The notes under the pieces: generated by a model | What the model was told of the DNA's origin: nothing | Database searches by the model: none | What the model saw: only the letters and a program-made list of their open reading frames with translations | Translations under genes and position numbers: made by a program | Part shown: positions 14,616-23,116 of the stretch, piece after piece | Layout of the letters: each line of letters opens with the position of its first letter | Position numbering within the stretch: the first letter of the stretch is position 1 | From: a virus | IMG/VR virus record: IMGVR_UViG_3300031963_000072 | Location: 17,921 to 81,920 of that record | Reading direction: 5' to 3' (one strand) | Length of the DNA stretch: 64,000 bases

Positions 14616-15527
14616 TTATATCTTGTCGTTACGAACGTGGAGACTATTATAGCTTACGTCTAGAAGAATTTTACTAGGTTTCCAACTAAAAAATCTTGCA
14701 ATTTCTGTAGAAAGATGAGACAAAAATCTCAAATCGGGAGAACCATTTCCCACAGAATCTGTGCTTCTTAATTGACAAATGACTTTTAGATTGCCTTGTC
14801 TGTTAAGAAAATGTATTGAAGATATACACGTATCGCTAGAATAATAAAAGCGACGCGTGTCAAGATTCTGAGGAGTTTTATAAGGATTGTCTCCGGCAGT
14901 CTCTCTAGAGATGATTTCTTTACACTTGCTCAATATCTCCTTAAAGTATTGAGCTTCATGCTCAATTTCTAGACAGTCTACGTCGCTGTACTCTGGGGGT
15001 AGATTAAACCTTGCTCTAAACTGAACTTCTGCTTTCTCGTCCAATTTAGTCCACATTCTACTGAGAGAGCCAAAGACGGAAGGCGTAAGTTGCTCGTACT
15101 GATTTAGTGACTTCAAAGCCCTAGAAGTTAGAGATTCTCTATCGAGTTCTTCCCTGATGACAAGAACGTTGGGCAAAAAAGAAATCTTCTTGACTTCATC
15201 TTCAAAAATGTCGTGGAGGCGAACAAGGGAATCCTTGTCTTGAAAATCATCTCCTCTAACGCTAAGACGATCTATTAAAACATCTTTTGCAGGTAATAGA
15301 ACGATAAAGAAATTGTTTCCATCACACAGCTCTTCTCTAAGCGAATTTCTCAGATCTTCAGCAGCTGGCCTGTCGTACAGTCTAGCATAGCATAGCGTAG
15401 ACAGATACGACCTGTCTCTAATATTCCTTATGTATGAAGTTGCCTTATTGAGGTTGGAATATAGAGAAGTTTTTCCGCTACAATCAGGGCCTTCTATAAC
15501 AACGTAATTGACCGGTAAGAATGTCAT
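14616..15527 (-). CDS. Deoxynucleotide kinase fused to thymidylate synthase-like domain
   Basis: A 303-residue two-domain protein; the ATG overlaps the DnaE stop as ATGA. The N-terminal half is a P-loop nucleoside monophosphate kinase (EGPDCSGKTSLYS at about 12-24). The C-terminal half aligns with the ThyA fold: NPYKTPQNLDTRR, DTCISSIHFL with candidate nucleophile Cys234, then QLRSTDS (ThyA Q-R-S-x-D), GSPDL and SLHVRND. At the position of ThyA Asn177 it has Asp265, the change known from T4 dCMP hydroxymethylase, which prefers dCMP. The His that follows Cys in ThyA is Ile here, so activity is uncertain. A fused dCMP/dUMP-modifying enzyme and NMP kinase is my inference. Confidence 0.65.
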   Translation of the reverse strand: MTFLPVNYVVIEGPDCSGKTSLYSNLNKATSYIRNIRDRSYLSTLCYARLYDRPAAEDLRNSLREELCDGNNFFIVLLPAKDVLIDRLSVRGDDFQDKDSLVRLHDIFEDEVKKISFLPNVLVIREELDRESLTSRALKSLNQYEQLTPSVFGSLSRMWTKLDEKAEVQFRARFNLPPEYSDVDCLEIEHEAQYFKEILSKCKEIISRETAGDNPYKTPQNLDTRRFYYSSDTCISSIHFLNRQGNLKVICQLRSTDSVGNGSPDLRFLSHLSTEIARFFSWKPSKILLDVSYNSLHVRNDKI

Positions 15528-18500
15528 GCCATTTGCCTCATCTTGAAAATAGATGTAGAAAATCCCCACTGTGCGTCGTGCTGAGCCTTGCAAACCCACA
15601 AAGTATAGGGAAGAATATCATCTTGTGGGGTACCCCATACTCTAAGCCTTGCAGTTCTGAATGTATTGTCAAGTGTCTTGATTGCATAAAAGACTTTTCC
15701 GTTCTTTGTCTTCTTCTTCTCGACAGAAGAAGCGCAGAACCAGCCTATGCCCTCAGATCCTGCAGGAATATCGTGAATACTGTAGACCTCTTTTTCCTCC
15801 ACTTTCCGCATAACGTCCGGTGGAAACATTAAATCGCCGTCGACAGTTGAAGTCAGTTCGTATCTCACGCTTATCTTTTCAAATCTCTCCCAGTCTTCAA
15901 CAGTCGAAAGTTCTTCTAGTAGAAAATCGAGTATAGGCATCACAGGCTCACCAAGCTTCTCCTTCTTCTTTAGCTGAGAAGCAGTGAGACCGTAATAGCC
16001 CTTTCTAAGGGTCTCATAGTTATCGCCCTCTGTCAGGGCCATCAAGACCTGCCTATGGTTTGAAACCCTCCCGTACTGAAAGTCTTCAAGGGATTCAAGC
16101 CCTTCGATCTTACAAAGAGATGTTAGAACCGTCTTGTTAATCTTACTCGGCTTCCATTCTCCGTTATCGTTGAACAGAATGTCGCTAAGATTCTTGTAGG
16201 GTCTTGAGTAAATGATTTCGTCGACTGCGGCCGCACCGATACCTTTCACCGATGTAAGCGGCGGAACAAATGCTTGGGCTTCGTCAGAATATTGCCACTC
16301 TTTGCCAGAATAGTTGATATCGATCTTAGAGAAGGCGTACCCAATCGTCTTAATCTCAGAGATTGCCTTGGCTAGTGCGTCGGGATTACTGTTTTCCGAC
16401 TGTAGAATTGTAGCGAGCCATTCTTTCTCGTAATGGGTGTGTAGCCATGCTGCATAGTAGGAGTCAAGTGCATAGGCAACCGAGTGAGACTTGTTAAAGC
16501 CGTACAGAGAGAAGAACTCGATCTTATCGAACAGCTCGTGCATCATCTTTTCGGGAAGATTATGAAGGCGTTTCGCACCTTCAACAAACTTCTCACGGAG
16601 TGCTGCACGTTCGCCACCCTTCTTGTCTGCCGTGTCGAGAGACTTCTTGACAAGAGTTTTTCTCATTTGGTCGGCTTCACCCTCAGTGAATCCTGAAAGT
16701 TCCATTGCAAGAAGCATGAATTGCTCCTGGAATGTGATGAATCCTCTCGTTGCGCCGAGAACCTTCTCGATGAGAGGGTGATCGTACTTGATCTTCGATA
16801 GATCCTTACCAGCATCGACGTACATGTTGTGCACGTTCGCCTTGAGAGGACCAGGTCGATAGATTGCTGTTACCGCAGCAAGTTCGTCGATGTTATTAGG
16901 CTTCGCCTGCATGCAGAATTTGCGTGCGCCGCTGGCGGTAAATTGGAAAACTCCAACGAAGTTTCCTTTATGGTAAACATGCTCCCAGACCTTGGGGTCG
17001 TCCTGCTTCACGTATCGGCAGTTGAGATGCTTGTCAAAGAATGCTTTGGTGTCTGTAAATGAAGGATTAGGATTACCCTCTTTGACAAGGATGCGTCTAA
17101 TGCAGTTCTCTACGTCCTTGAGAAGCGTGAGACCCAAGAAGTCGAACTTAAGGAATCCGTTCTCCTCGAGGTTTCTGAAGTTCATGCCTTCAGACCAGGG
17201 AGTTTGTAGTTCACCACGGACACCAATGATTGGCATCGTAGCAGCCAAGTCATCAGGATCTGCAACGAGAACGCCACCTGCATGTCGACCTACAGATCGA
17301 TTCTGCATGAAGAGCGTCTCAACGTGAGCAGCGACGTCGGGATACTTCTCCATGAACGCACGGTATTTCGGAGAATGCTTCATGCAGTCCTCATGCTTCA
17401 GGACGAAAACAGACTTTTCAGTATCGTCATCTCGGGCAAGGTTCATCACCTCATCCTGAAGCGGACCTGTCATCTCGTTAACTTCCTCGAAAGGAACACT
17501 GTAGATCTTAGCGATGTCCTTGACAAGCGACTTAAGCTTCAAGGTATTGAAGTTGGAGACGGGTATGACGGCATCGTCGCCGAACAATTCTCGAGCTGCG
17601 TCGATCAGAGCATCTCGGTCACCAGCATCGGAGTCAATGTCAGGCCAAGCTACTTTCTGTCGATTGAGAAAGCGTCCCCAAAGCAAATTGTAGGGGATGG
17701 GATCGATCTGCGTAATACCAAGAAGAAAATTGACAAGAGATCCTGCGCCGCTGCCTCTTCCTGGGCCGAGGAGTGTCTTTGCCTCGGCCTTGTGGAAGAT
17801 CTTATACATCGTCACGAAGTAAGAAGCGTGCCCAAGGAACTTGATGTCAGACAACTCCATCTTCGCACGTTCAACGTACTCAGGCTTGTCAGCGAGACCT
17901 TCGCGGACGAGTCCTTCCTTGACAAGTTCTGTGAGCTGCTGGAATGTAGACTTCTCTGGTGTATCTAAGTGAGGTAGTTTCGCCTTCGTAGGAATCCAGG
18001 TGTCTTCGCACTCCTGCCAGGCGAGGTCGTGAGTACGCTCGATGGAATCTCTAACTAATTCTTCTGTCCCTCTGTAGAAGTCGTACTGTTCGTAGGACGC
18101 CTTGTACTCGTCCCACATCTGCGAGGCATTTTTGGGGTACAGCTCACACTTGAGATCTTCAAATTTAGGAAGAGCAGACTGTTCTAGCTTGGCACCCATC
18201 CACCCAAGCTTCTTGTACAGCTCGCGAGCCTGCCATTTAGAAGGATCCGGGTAGTGAGAATCGCAGGTTGAAACGAGCGGGATACCTGTCTTCCTGTGAA
18301 GTTCTATGAGATACTTGTTAACAGTGTGCTGTTTTTCAAGCTTATTGAATTGCAGCTCGAGGAAAAAGTTGTTACGCCCGACAGACTCTACAAATCTGTC
18401 TGCTACATTCTCAATGTCATTGAGAATCTCGATCTCAGACTTACCGTGAGCCTCACCGAGCAGAATTTTGGAAGAAAAATAGCCGCCGAGGCAGGCGGTC

Positions 18501-19120
18501 GACCAGATGATGTCGCTTCCATACTTCGACAAGAGATCAAAGTCAATTCTTGGGTATCGATAGAATCCATCCTTGTATGACAGTTTCACAAGTCTGTAGA
18601 GGTTTGCGAGACCGTTCTTGTTTTTTGCGACTGCCACCAGGTGGTAACGTCGTTGCCAATCTTTCGATTTAACGTCGACCGTCTTGGTCTCATTCTCGTC
18701 CTCTACGACAAGACCTCCCTGTTCTTCTTCGTCTGCATCGACGTCTGTAGGAGTCTTTGCTCTCTTCTCTGCCTCAGCAGCGGTCTTGGCGTCTTTGATG
18801 GACTGTTTATGAGCTTCGTAGTCGATCGACCACTGAGACAGAGATGGAACGAAGTAGAACTCAACACCGTAAAGCTGCCTATACTTAATGCCCTTCTTGA
18901 CAACCTTGGCAGCAGCGTTTTTAGCGTGGGCGTGTCCGTTGCCGTTGCCGTGATCTGTCAAAGCCCAAGCATCCATGCCTTGAGACTCTGAGGTGACAAA
19001 TGAGATATGGGATTCAGGATAGCCGAGTCCGTCGAAAGTGCTAAATCCTGAGTGGGAGTGTAAACCAACAAATCGTGTCGGCGGCCTGATTTCATCCAGC
19101 GTCTTGATGAGACTTGACAT
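15524..19120 (-). CDS. dnaE: Family C DNA polymerase (DnaE-type alpha subunit)
   Basis: A 1198-residue replicative polymerase of bacterial type. The N-terminal PHP domain starts with GLHSHSGFSTFDG and has ALTDHGN. The family C palm follows with LGPGRGSGAGSL and WPDIDSDAGDRD, the latter carrying catalytic aspartates. A fingers region with FQEQFMLLAMELSGF and a C-terminal helix-hairpin-helix segment (SVKGIGAAAVDEI) complete it. An insertion near residues 120-155 is acidic. The longer frame begins at TTG; the ATG at 19120 is preferred. DnaE in a phage with T4-like helicase, recombinase and SSB is an unusual mix. A rho-independent terminator lies just upstream, so it begins a new transcription unit. 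Confidence 0.95.
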   Translation of the reverse strand: MSSLIKTLDEIRPPTRFVGLHSHSGFSTFDGLGYPESHISFVTSESQGMDAWALTDHGNGNGHAHAKNAAAKVVKKGIKYRQLYGVEFYFVPSLSQWSIDYEAHKQSIKDAKTAAEAEKRAKTPTDVDADEEEQGGLVVEDENETKTVDVKSKDWQRRYHLVAVAKNKNGLANLYRLVKLSYKDGFYRYPRIDFDLLSKYGSDIIWSTACLGGYFSSKILLGEAHGKSEIEILNDIENVADRFVESVGRNNFFLELQFNKLEKQHTVNKYLIELHRKTGIPLVSTCDSHYPDPSKWQARELYKKLGWMGAKLEQSALPKFEDLKCELYPKNASQMWDEYKASYEQYDFYRGTEELVRDSIERTHDLAWQECEDTWIPTKAKLPHLDTPEKSTFQQLTELVKEGLVREGLADKPEYVERAKMELSDIKFLGHASYFVTMYKIFHKAEAKTLLGPGRGSGAGSLVNFLLGITQIDPIPYNLLWGRFLNRQKVAWPDIDSDAGDRDALIDAARELFGDDAVIPVSNFNTLKLKSLVKDIAKIYSVPFEEVNEMTGPLQDEVMNLARDDDTEKSVFVLKHEDCMKHSPKYRAFMEKYPDVAAHVETLFMQNRSVGRHAGGVLVADPDDLAATMPIIGVRGELQTPWSEGMNFRNLEENGFLKFDFLGLTLLKDVENCIRRILVKEGNPNPSFTDTKAFFDKHLNCRYVKQDDPKVWEHVYHKGNFVGVFQFTASGARKFCMQAKPNNIDELAAVTAIYRPGPLKANVHNMYVDAGKDLSKIKYDHPLIEKVLGATRGFITFQEQFMLLAMELSGFTEGEADQMRKTLVKKSLDTADKKGGERAALREKFVEGAKRLHNLPEKMMHELFDKIEFFSLYGFNKSHSVAYALDSYYAAWLHTHYEKEWLATILQSENSNPDALAKAISEIKTIGYAFSKIDINYSGKEWQYSDEAQAFVPPLTSVKGIGAAAVDEIIYSRPYKNLSDILFNDNGEWKPSKINKTVLTSLCKIEGLESLEDFQYGRVSNHRQVLMALTEGDNYETLRKGYYGLTASQLKKKEKLGEPVMPILDFLLEELSTVEDWERFEKISVRYELTSTVDGDLMFPPDVMRKVEEKEVYSIHDIPAGSEGIGWFCASSVEKKKTKNGKVFYAIKTLDNTFRTARLRVWGTPQDDILPYTLWVCKAQHDAQWGFSTSIFKMRQMA

Positions 19121-19151
19121 GGTGTTATTGTAATGCAATCGTATTTTACTT

Positions 19152-19185
19152 TACACTAAAAGAGCGGCCCGAATGGACCGCTCTT
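19152..19185 (-). terminator. Rho-independent terminator
   Basis: Minus-strand hairpin AAGAGCGG...CCGCTCTT with three further pairs inside and a four-base loop, followed by TTTTAG. It ends the deoxyribosyltransferase operon before the polymerase gene. Confidence 0.75.
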
Positions 19186-19205
19186 GAAACTATGATCTGA
19201 TTAGA

Positions 19206-19667
19206 TCACTCAATTTCCTTGTCGTAAGGCTCGTAGAGCATCTTACCTGCATCACTGCAACGATTGAGGTAATCCTCGAGCTGCTCGAAGGTAGTACACA
19301 CCTTGATGCCAGATCGACTGAGCATCAAGTTGAACTTAGCACCTTGCGGGAGATTCTCGCAGAAGTAGATGATCTTGCGATCTAGAGCGAATGCTGCGCC
19401 GGCCTCCCAGATCGTGCCAATGTCTCTGTACGTGGTGTTGACGAGGGTGAAGTCACACTCACGGATGTGCTTCATGTTGCCCTTAAACACGTTGTCCTGA
19501 ACCTCTAGAGAGGCGTCTGGTGGGCATACGAAGATCCGGCGAGGCGAGGCGAGCTCGATCCAGTCAGAACGACTGTCGAACACTGCCTCGAGCTTCGTGA
19601 GCTGCTTGTCTTGGTCTGGCGAAAACCAACCGCTTGCGAGGTAAACAGCTTGCTTACGATCAAACAT
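19206..19667 (-). CDS. Nucleoside 2-deoxyribosyltransferase family protein
   Basis: A 153-residue protein with the family features: AVYLASGWFSPDQ at the start, ECDFTLVNTTYRDIGTIWE (the D-x-G-T-x-W-E-x-G motif with catalytic Glu) and AGAAFALDRKIIYF. FNLMLSRS closes the nucleotide site. These enzymes exchange bases between deoxynucleosides or hydrolyse deoxynucleoside monophosphates. In phages they may recycle host nucleotides or handle modified bases. The gene follows a small unknown gene in ATG/TAA overlap and the divergent ThyX, so it belongs to a pyrimidine operon that ends at the terminator downstream. Confidence 0.82.
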   Translation of the reverse strand: MFDRKQAVYLASGWFSPDQDKQLTKLEAVFDSRSDWIELASPRRIFVCPPDASLEVQDNVFKGNMKHIRECDFTLVNTTYRDIGTIWEAGAAFALDRKIIYFCENLPQGAKFNLMLSRSGIKVCTTFEQLEDYLNRCSDAGKMLYEPYDKEIE

Positions 19668-19849
19668 TATTGACTCCTCTTCTTAAATTCGTTTCTGCGT
19701 GCTTCCATCTCTACCCAAACATCATCGTGCGTGAGGACGATGCTGAGACACTGTGTCACTGCATCTGTGATCTGATCGTTGATGCCCTTTGGCATGCTCA
19801 TGTTCTGCATAACGTGCGTAATGAGTTCGAGATCGTCCATCTTCTTCAT
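19667..19849 (-). CDS. Small unknown protein
   Basis: A 60-residue protein starting MKKMDDLELITHVMQNM, with DAVTQCLSIVLTHDDV in the centre and a basic end. The ATG lies one base after the divergent ThyX stop, and its own stop overlaps the deoxyribosyltransferase ATG by one base. It is helical, with no family recognised. The longer frame back to 19894 would overlap thyX and is not preferred. Confidence 0.55.
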   Translation of the reverse strand: MKKMDDLELITHVMQNMSMPKGINDQITDAVTQCLSIVLTHDDVWVEMEARRNEFKKRSQ

Positions 19850-19850
19850 G

Positions 19851-20834
19851 TTACTTGTTACCCTTCCAGGCATCGTGTTGTGCCTTAAGTCCATCCCAGT
19901 CTTTCATATCTGCGTTCCACAGTTCGGTGAACCTCTTCTGTGGACCATCTCCGTGCGTACCGTTGATTTCCTCCCTCGTGCACTGGTAGATCGTGTCGTT
20001 TGGGTGGAACTCAAACTTGTCGTTCTTCGGAATTGGCCAGTATAGGTTAGTGCCACGAGACACGAACTTGTCACCTTCCTTCACTCGGAAGGTCTTGATG
20101 TAGTGCATATCGGGCTTGTTGAAGTCAATCACCGAGGTAAATTCAGGAATTACCTTGGCAACTTCCACCGCCATTCTCGATGCCAGGAGGTTATCGGCAG
20201 CAGGCTGGATCTGTGTGTCCATGCGCTGGTAGATGAAACCGATGAGGTCCTTGAGGGAGAGGCGCATGTAGTAGAACGAGGTCATGCACTTCGGAAGAAC
20301 AAGACGTGCATCCATCATAGAGACTACCTTGGAGTCGACCATCTCAGCATACAGTTCCTTGGAGTCATTCACGATCTTCTCCCATCGGCGAAGGAAGTCA
20401 GGGGAATTCTGCACAGGCTCTGGGATCACGACGTCATCATCACGAAGGTCACGGTCACCAGTACACTGGGCGGCGAAGGTGCCGGCTCGGTGACGGATGA
20501 TATGGGTCACCTCCTGGAAGGACAGGCCACTGAGTCGGAAGGTGAATCCGAGGCATTCCATTGGGGCAGGAAGAGTGCGACCACCGAACACGTCCTCGAG
20601 GTTCTTGGATAGTTCTTGCTGAGACACACCTTCTGTCGGGTCGATGTCAGGACGGTCTGCCCACGTGGCCTTGACGTAGTGCCATGCCACGTTCCACGCC
20701 TGTTGGCGGGTCGGATGATCGACAAGTTCCACTTTGAGGGCGTCGAGGTTATTGAGGAAAGTGGTCTTCGGTTCTTGACCGAACTTGAGGACCATTGGGA
20801 GTTCGATTGGTTCTAGGTCTTTGTTGATGGGCAT
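19851..20834 (-). CDS. Divergent ThyX-family flavin-dependent synthase
   Basis: A 327-residue ThyX-like protein, about 100 residues longer than usual. The family motif RHR-x7-S-x-R appears as RHRAGTFAAQCTGDRD at 114-129, so the usual Ser is Cys or Thr. The C-terminal dUMP-binding H-A-Q-x-E-I-R of ordinary ThyX is replaced by TQIQPAADNLL. A separate canonical ThyX occurs at 34205-34864. ThyX makes dTMP from dUMP using FAD and methylene-tetrahydrofolate. The changed motifs suggest another substrate or product, but this is inference. A good promoter (20868-20897) lies directly upstream and pyrimidine genes follow. Confidence 0.75.
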   Translation of the reverse strand: MPINKDLEPIELPMVLKFGQEPKTTFLNNLDALKVELVDHPTRQQAWNVAWHYVKATWADRPDIDPTEGVSQQELSKNLEDVFGGRTLPAPMECLGFTFRLSGLSFQEVTHIIRHRAGTFAAQCTGDRDLRDDDVVIPEPVQNSPDFLRRWEKIVNDSKELYAEMVDSKVVSMMDARLVLPKCMTSFYYMRLSLKDLIGFIYQRMDTQIQPAADNLLASRMAVEVAKVIPEFTSVIDFNKPDMHYIKTFRVKEGDKFVSRGTNLYWPIPKNDKFEFHPNDTIYQCTREEINGTHGDGPQKRFTELWNADMKDWDGLKAQHDAWKGNK

Positions 20835-20867
20835 GGTTTCTCCGAAAAGAGGTGCGTCAATGGCATC

Positions 20868-20897
20868 ATTATAGACACCAAGGAAGAGATATTACAA
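20868..20897 (-). promoter_or_regulatory. Candidate sigma70-type promoter
   Basis: Minus-strand TTGTAA, 18-base spacer, then a perfect TATAAT, placed in the 57-base gap before the divergent ThyX gene. The -35 element overlaps the stop codon of the phosphoesterase gene. Confidence 0.5.
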
Positions 20898-21449
20898 TAG
20901 CTGGTTAAGTGCGTCAAGGAAAGATTTTTGTAGAAAATCTGGTATTGCTCTGCGATAGTCTACTGGGCGGAAGGCATGTCGATCAACAGCAACGTTGAAG
21001 TGATTGTCATGATCTGGTGTGTCTGCACGGTGCGTGTGACCGTGAACGACATGCTCGACCATACCCAGAGTAGAAATGTCTAGCCCACGAGAAATTGCGT
21101 CTTCGAGAGGATAATGTACGAGCAGAACTCCCCCAAGATTAACGTGTGTGAGAACTCTCTCGAATCCGGCGTTCAGATACCATCCGTCAGGAAGGTGATC
21201 ATGATTGCCTCTAATCAGAATCTTTCTACACCTGAGCGACTGTATGATCGATAGTAATTCTTCGTGTCTACCCTTGAGACTTGCTGTAAGATCTCCCACG
21301 AAGATCATTAAATCTTGAGAATTTGCAACTGCATTTAGCGAAGCAAGCATCTCACGATTCATGTGATCGACGTCAGAAAAGGGTCGACCACAATACTTGA
21401 TTATGTTCTCGTGAAAGAAGTGGTGATCTGAAGAAAAGAATACATTCAT
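20892..21449 (-). CDS. Calcineurin-like metallophosphoesterase
   Basis: A 185-residue phosphoesterase with all family metal motifs: SDHHFFHENII at 7-17, VGDLTASLKG, RGNHDHLP and HGHTHRADTPD, with VLLVHYPLE between the last two. The family includes phosphodiesterases, nucleotidases and nucleic acid phosphatases. Small phage versions are often annotated only as phosphoesterases. It overlaps the ligase/nucleotidyltransferase fusion gene by four bases, so a role in processing the same nucleotide or nucleic acid end is plausible but unproven. Confidence 0.87.
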   Translation of the reverse strand: MNVFFSSDHHFFHENIIKYCGRPFSDVDHMNREMLASLNAVANSQDLMIFVGDLTASLKGRHEELLSIIQSLRCRKILIRGNHDHLPDGWYLNAGFERVLTHVNLGGVLLVHYPLEDAISRGLDISTLGMVEHVVHGHTHRADTPDHDNHFNVAVDRHAFRPVDYRRAIPDFLQKSFLDALNQLL

Positions 21450-23116
21450 GCCTTGATTACAGATCTTACATAAGATCTGATCAAGTTTTCATTCTTAGAT
21501 TTAGAGGAAGAGATACTCGACATCGCACGCCAGACTCCGAGCTTCTCTTTCTTTCCGAGCCAGTCCGGTAGATTTTGAATGAAACTCTGTGAGTCACCAG
21601 AACTGAGATAACCTCTCATTGCAGTTCCGCTGATGCCTCCCGTAGTAGATCTAGATACTGCAATTGGAACTATTCTGCCCTTCATCTCTGGGTTCTTGGC
21701 AAGAATGGCATCTACCCTCTGTTGTGCATCGTTCTCGCCTGCTGAGTCAACTCCGCCGTAGAGACGAACTACAGTCTTCTTGCCCCTGCTGACAAGGTCC
21801 TTCGCAATCAGAAGCGCCTCTCTCATAGGGGCATCCGAGAATCTAATAATAACTTTATCTCCGTACTGAGATGAGATTCCCGGGATATAGAAGTCACGCC
21901 ACAACGGAATCATGTCCTCAGCGGTAACTTCTTCTCTTCCTCCCGTAGAAACAAACACTATGACAGAATCATTTCCGTCAGAGACTGCCTGTCGTATAAG
22001 AGAGTCGTGGCCTGCATGGAAAGGTTTAGCAGCCATCGGTATAACAGCAACTTTGTTGGCCCTGTGTGAGCCCGTGCCAAGAAGTCTTAACTTTGCAGTC
22101 AAAAACACGTCTTCCTGCACATTTATGACAGACTTGACCGGATGCGTTGGAAGATCATCGCTCAGGCCATAGACCTCTGACGAGAGACGCTGAAGCATCT
22201 CAGAAGGATCGCCGGGAGGTAGACGGTCTAGAATGTCATCGACGAGTTCATTAACGAGACGCCAGTATGCTGTCTCCTCATCCTCAGTGCCTTTGTAGCG
22301 GGATTGTTTTGCGCCGCGAGCATCTTTGCTATGTTGGTCTGCCGCTAGAACCTTGAGTAGTTGCTTCTCAGACATATCGTCATCTCCGACTTGAAGAACA
22401 ACTCCTTCCGCAGGGCCGCCGAGTGATGACTCAAGCTGAGAGAAGACGTCTGCAGCCAATTTGACTATAGACATAGGGTCAGAAAAATCTGTTTCTTTAA
22501 ATCCTTTAGAGAACAACTCGCGGAGTGAGGGATCGATGCATCCTTTAATGATTGACTCACGAGAGGAAAGATTTCCGTCAAAAACTACAGGGAATGCGCC
22601 TAGCTGCAAGATCTCTCTATGTCTGTTGAGCTCTTCGGAAGAATCTATGAAGTTTGATGAAGAAAAGAGCTGACCTCTAGAGACTGCGTACTTAGTAGGA
22701 CCGAAACCGACGAGATACATGCCGTGTTTTCGAGCATAATCTCTCGTAATGGTAGGCTTGTTCTGCACAAACTCCACAAAAAATTCTGTGTTTGTGGGAA
22801 TCGCCGCTGTACCTGGATGCACTTTTCTTAGGTGGTCGTGAACAAATTTATACTGAGAAGTACCGAGTGCTGCTGACTTGATGTCTTTGTCGCGCTTTTC
22901 AAGACCTTGAAATTCCGTGGGATACAAGACATTACCCTTGTAGGCGACTATCCAATTCTTTGTGTAATCTTGATTAAACTTCTGGTCGTTTCGAATGAGA
23001 GTCAGCTTAGTACCGTCGACCTTTTCGACAGCAACAATGTGTTTCCTAACGAAGTCTGCCGCCTTCTTCGGATTTGTAATTGCTTTCGATAGAGCCTTGA
23101 TCGAAATGTCAAGCAT
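21446..23116 (-). CDS. Ligase-like nucleotidyltransferase fused to NMNAT-like adenylyltransferase
   Basis: A 556-residue fusion. The N-terminal domain (about 1-265) has the covalent nucleotidyltransferase motif KVDG at 32-35, FFVEF near 115 and EGVVLQV near 238, as in RNA/DNA ligases and capping enzymes. The C-terminal domain (about 345-510) is a nucleotidylyltransferase with FHAGH near 363-367 and ISGTAMR near 496-502, matching H-x-G-H and I-S-x-T-x-x-R of NMN adenylyltransferases and relatives. The last residues, NENLIRSYVRSVIKA, resemble the tag helices seen elsewhere but lie at the C-terminus. It could couple end-joining or repair with NAD or nucleotide activation; substrates are unknown. 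Confidence 0.72.
   Translation of the reverse strand: MLDISIKALSKAITNPKKAADFVRKHIVAVEKVDGTKLTLIRNDQKFNQDYTKNWIVAYKGNVLYPTEFQGLEKRDKDIKSAALGTSQYKFVHDHLRKVHPGTAAIPTNTEFFVEFVQNKPTITRDYARKHGMYLVGFGPTKYAVSRGQLFSSSNFIDSSEELNRHREILQLGAFPVVFDGNLSSRESIIKGCIDPSLRELFSKGFKETDFSDPMSIVKLAADVFSQLESSLGGPAEGVVLQVGDDDMSEKQLLKVLAADQHSKDARGAKQSRYKGTEDEETAYWRLVNELVDDILDRLPPGDPSEMLQRLSSEVYGLSDDLPTHPVKSVINVQEDVFLTAKLRLLGTGSHRANKVAVIPMAAKPFHAGHDSLIRQAVSDGNDSVIVFVSTGGREEVTAEDMIPLWRDFYIPGISSQYGDKVIIRFSDAPMREALLIAKDLVSRGKKTVVRLYGGVDSAGENDAQQRVDAILAKNPEMKGRIVPIAVSRSTTGGISGTAMRGYLSSGDSQSFIQNLPDWLGKKEKLGVWRAMSSISSSKSKNENLIRSYVRSVIKA

Noticed and set aside
17282-17968. 228-codon plus-strand open frame
   Set aside because: Lies wholly antisense to the DnaE-type polymerase gene and has no domain-like composition; an artefact of codon usage on the other strand.
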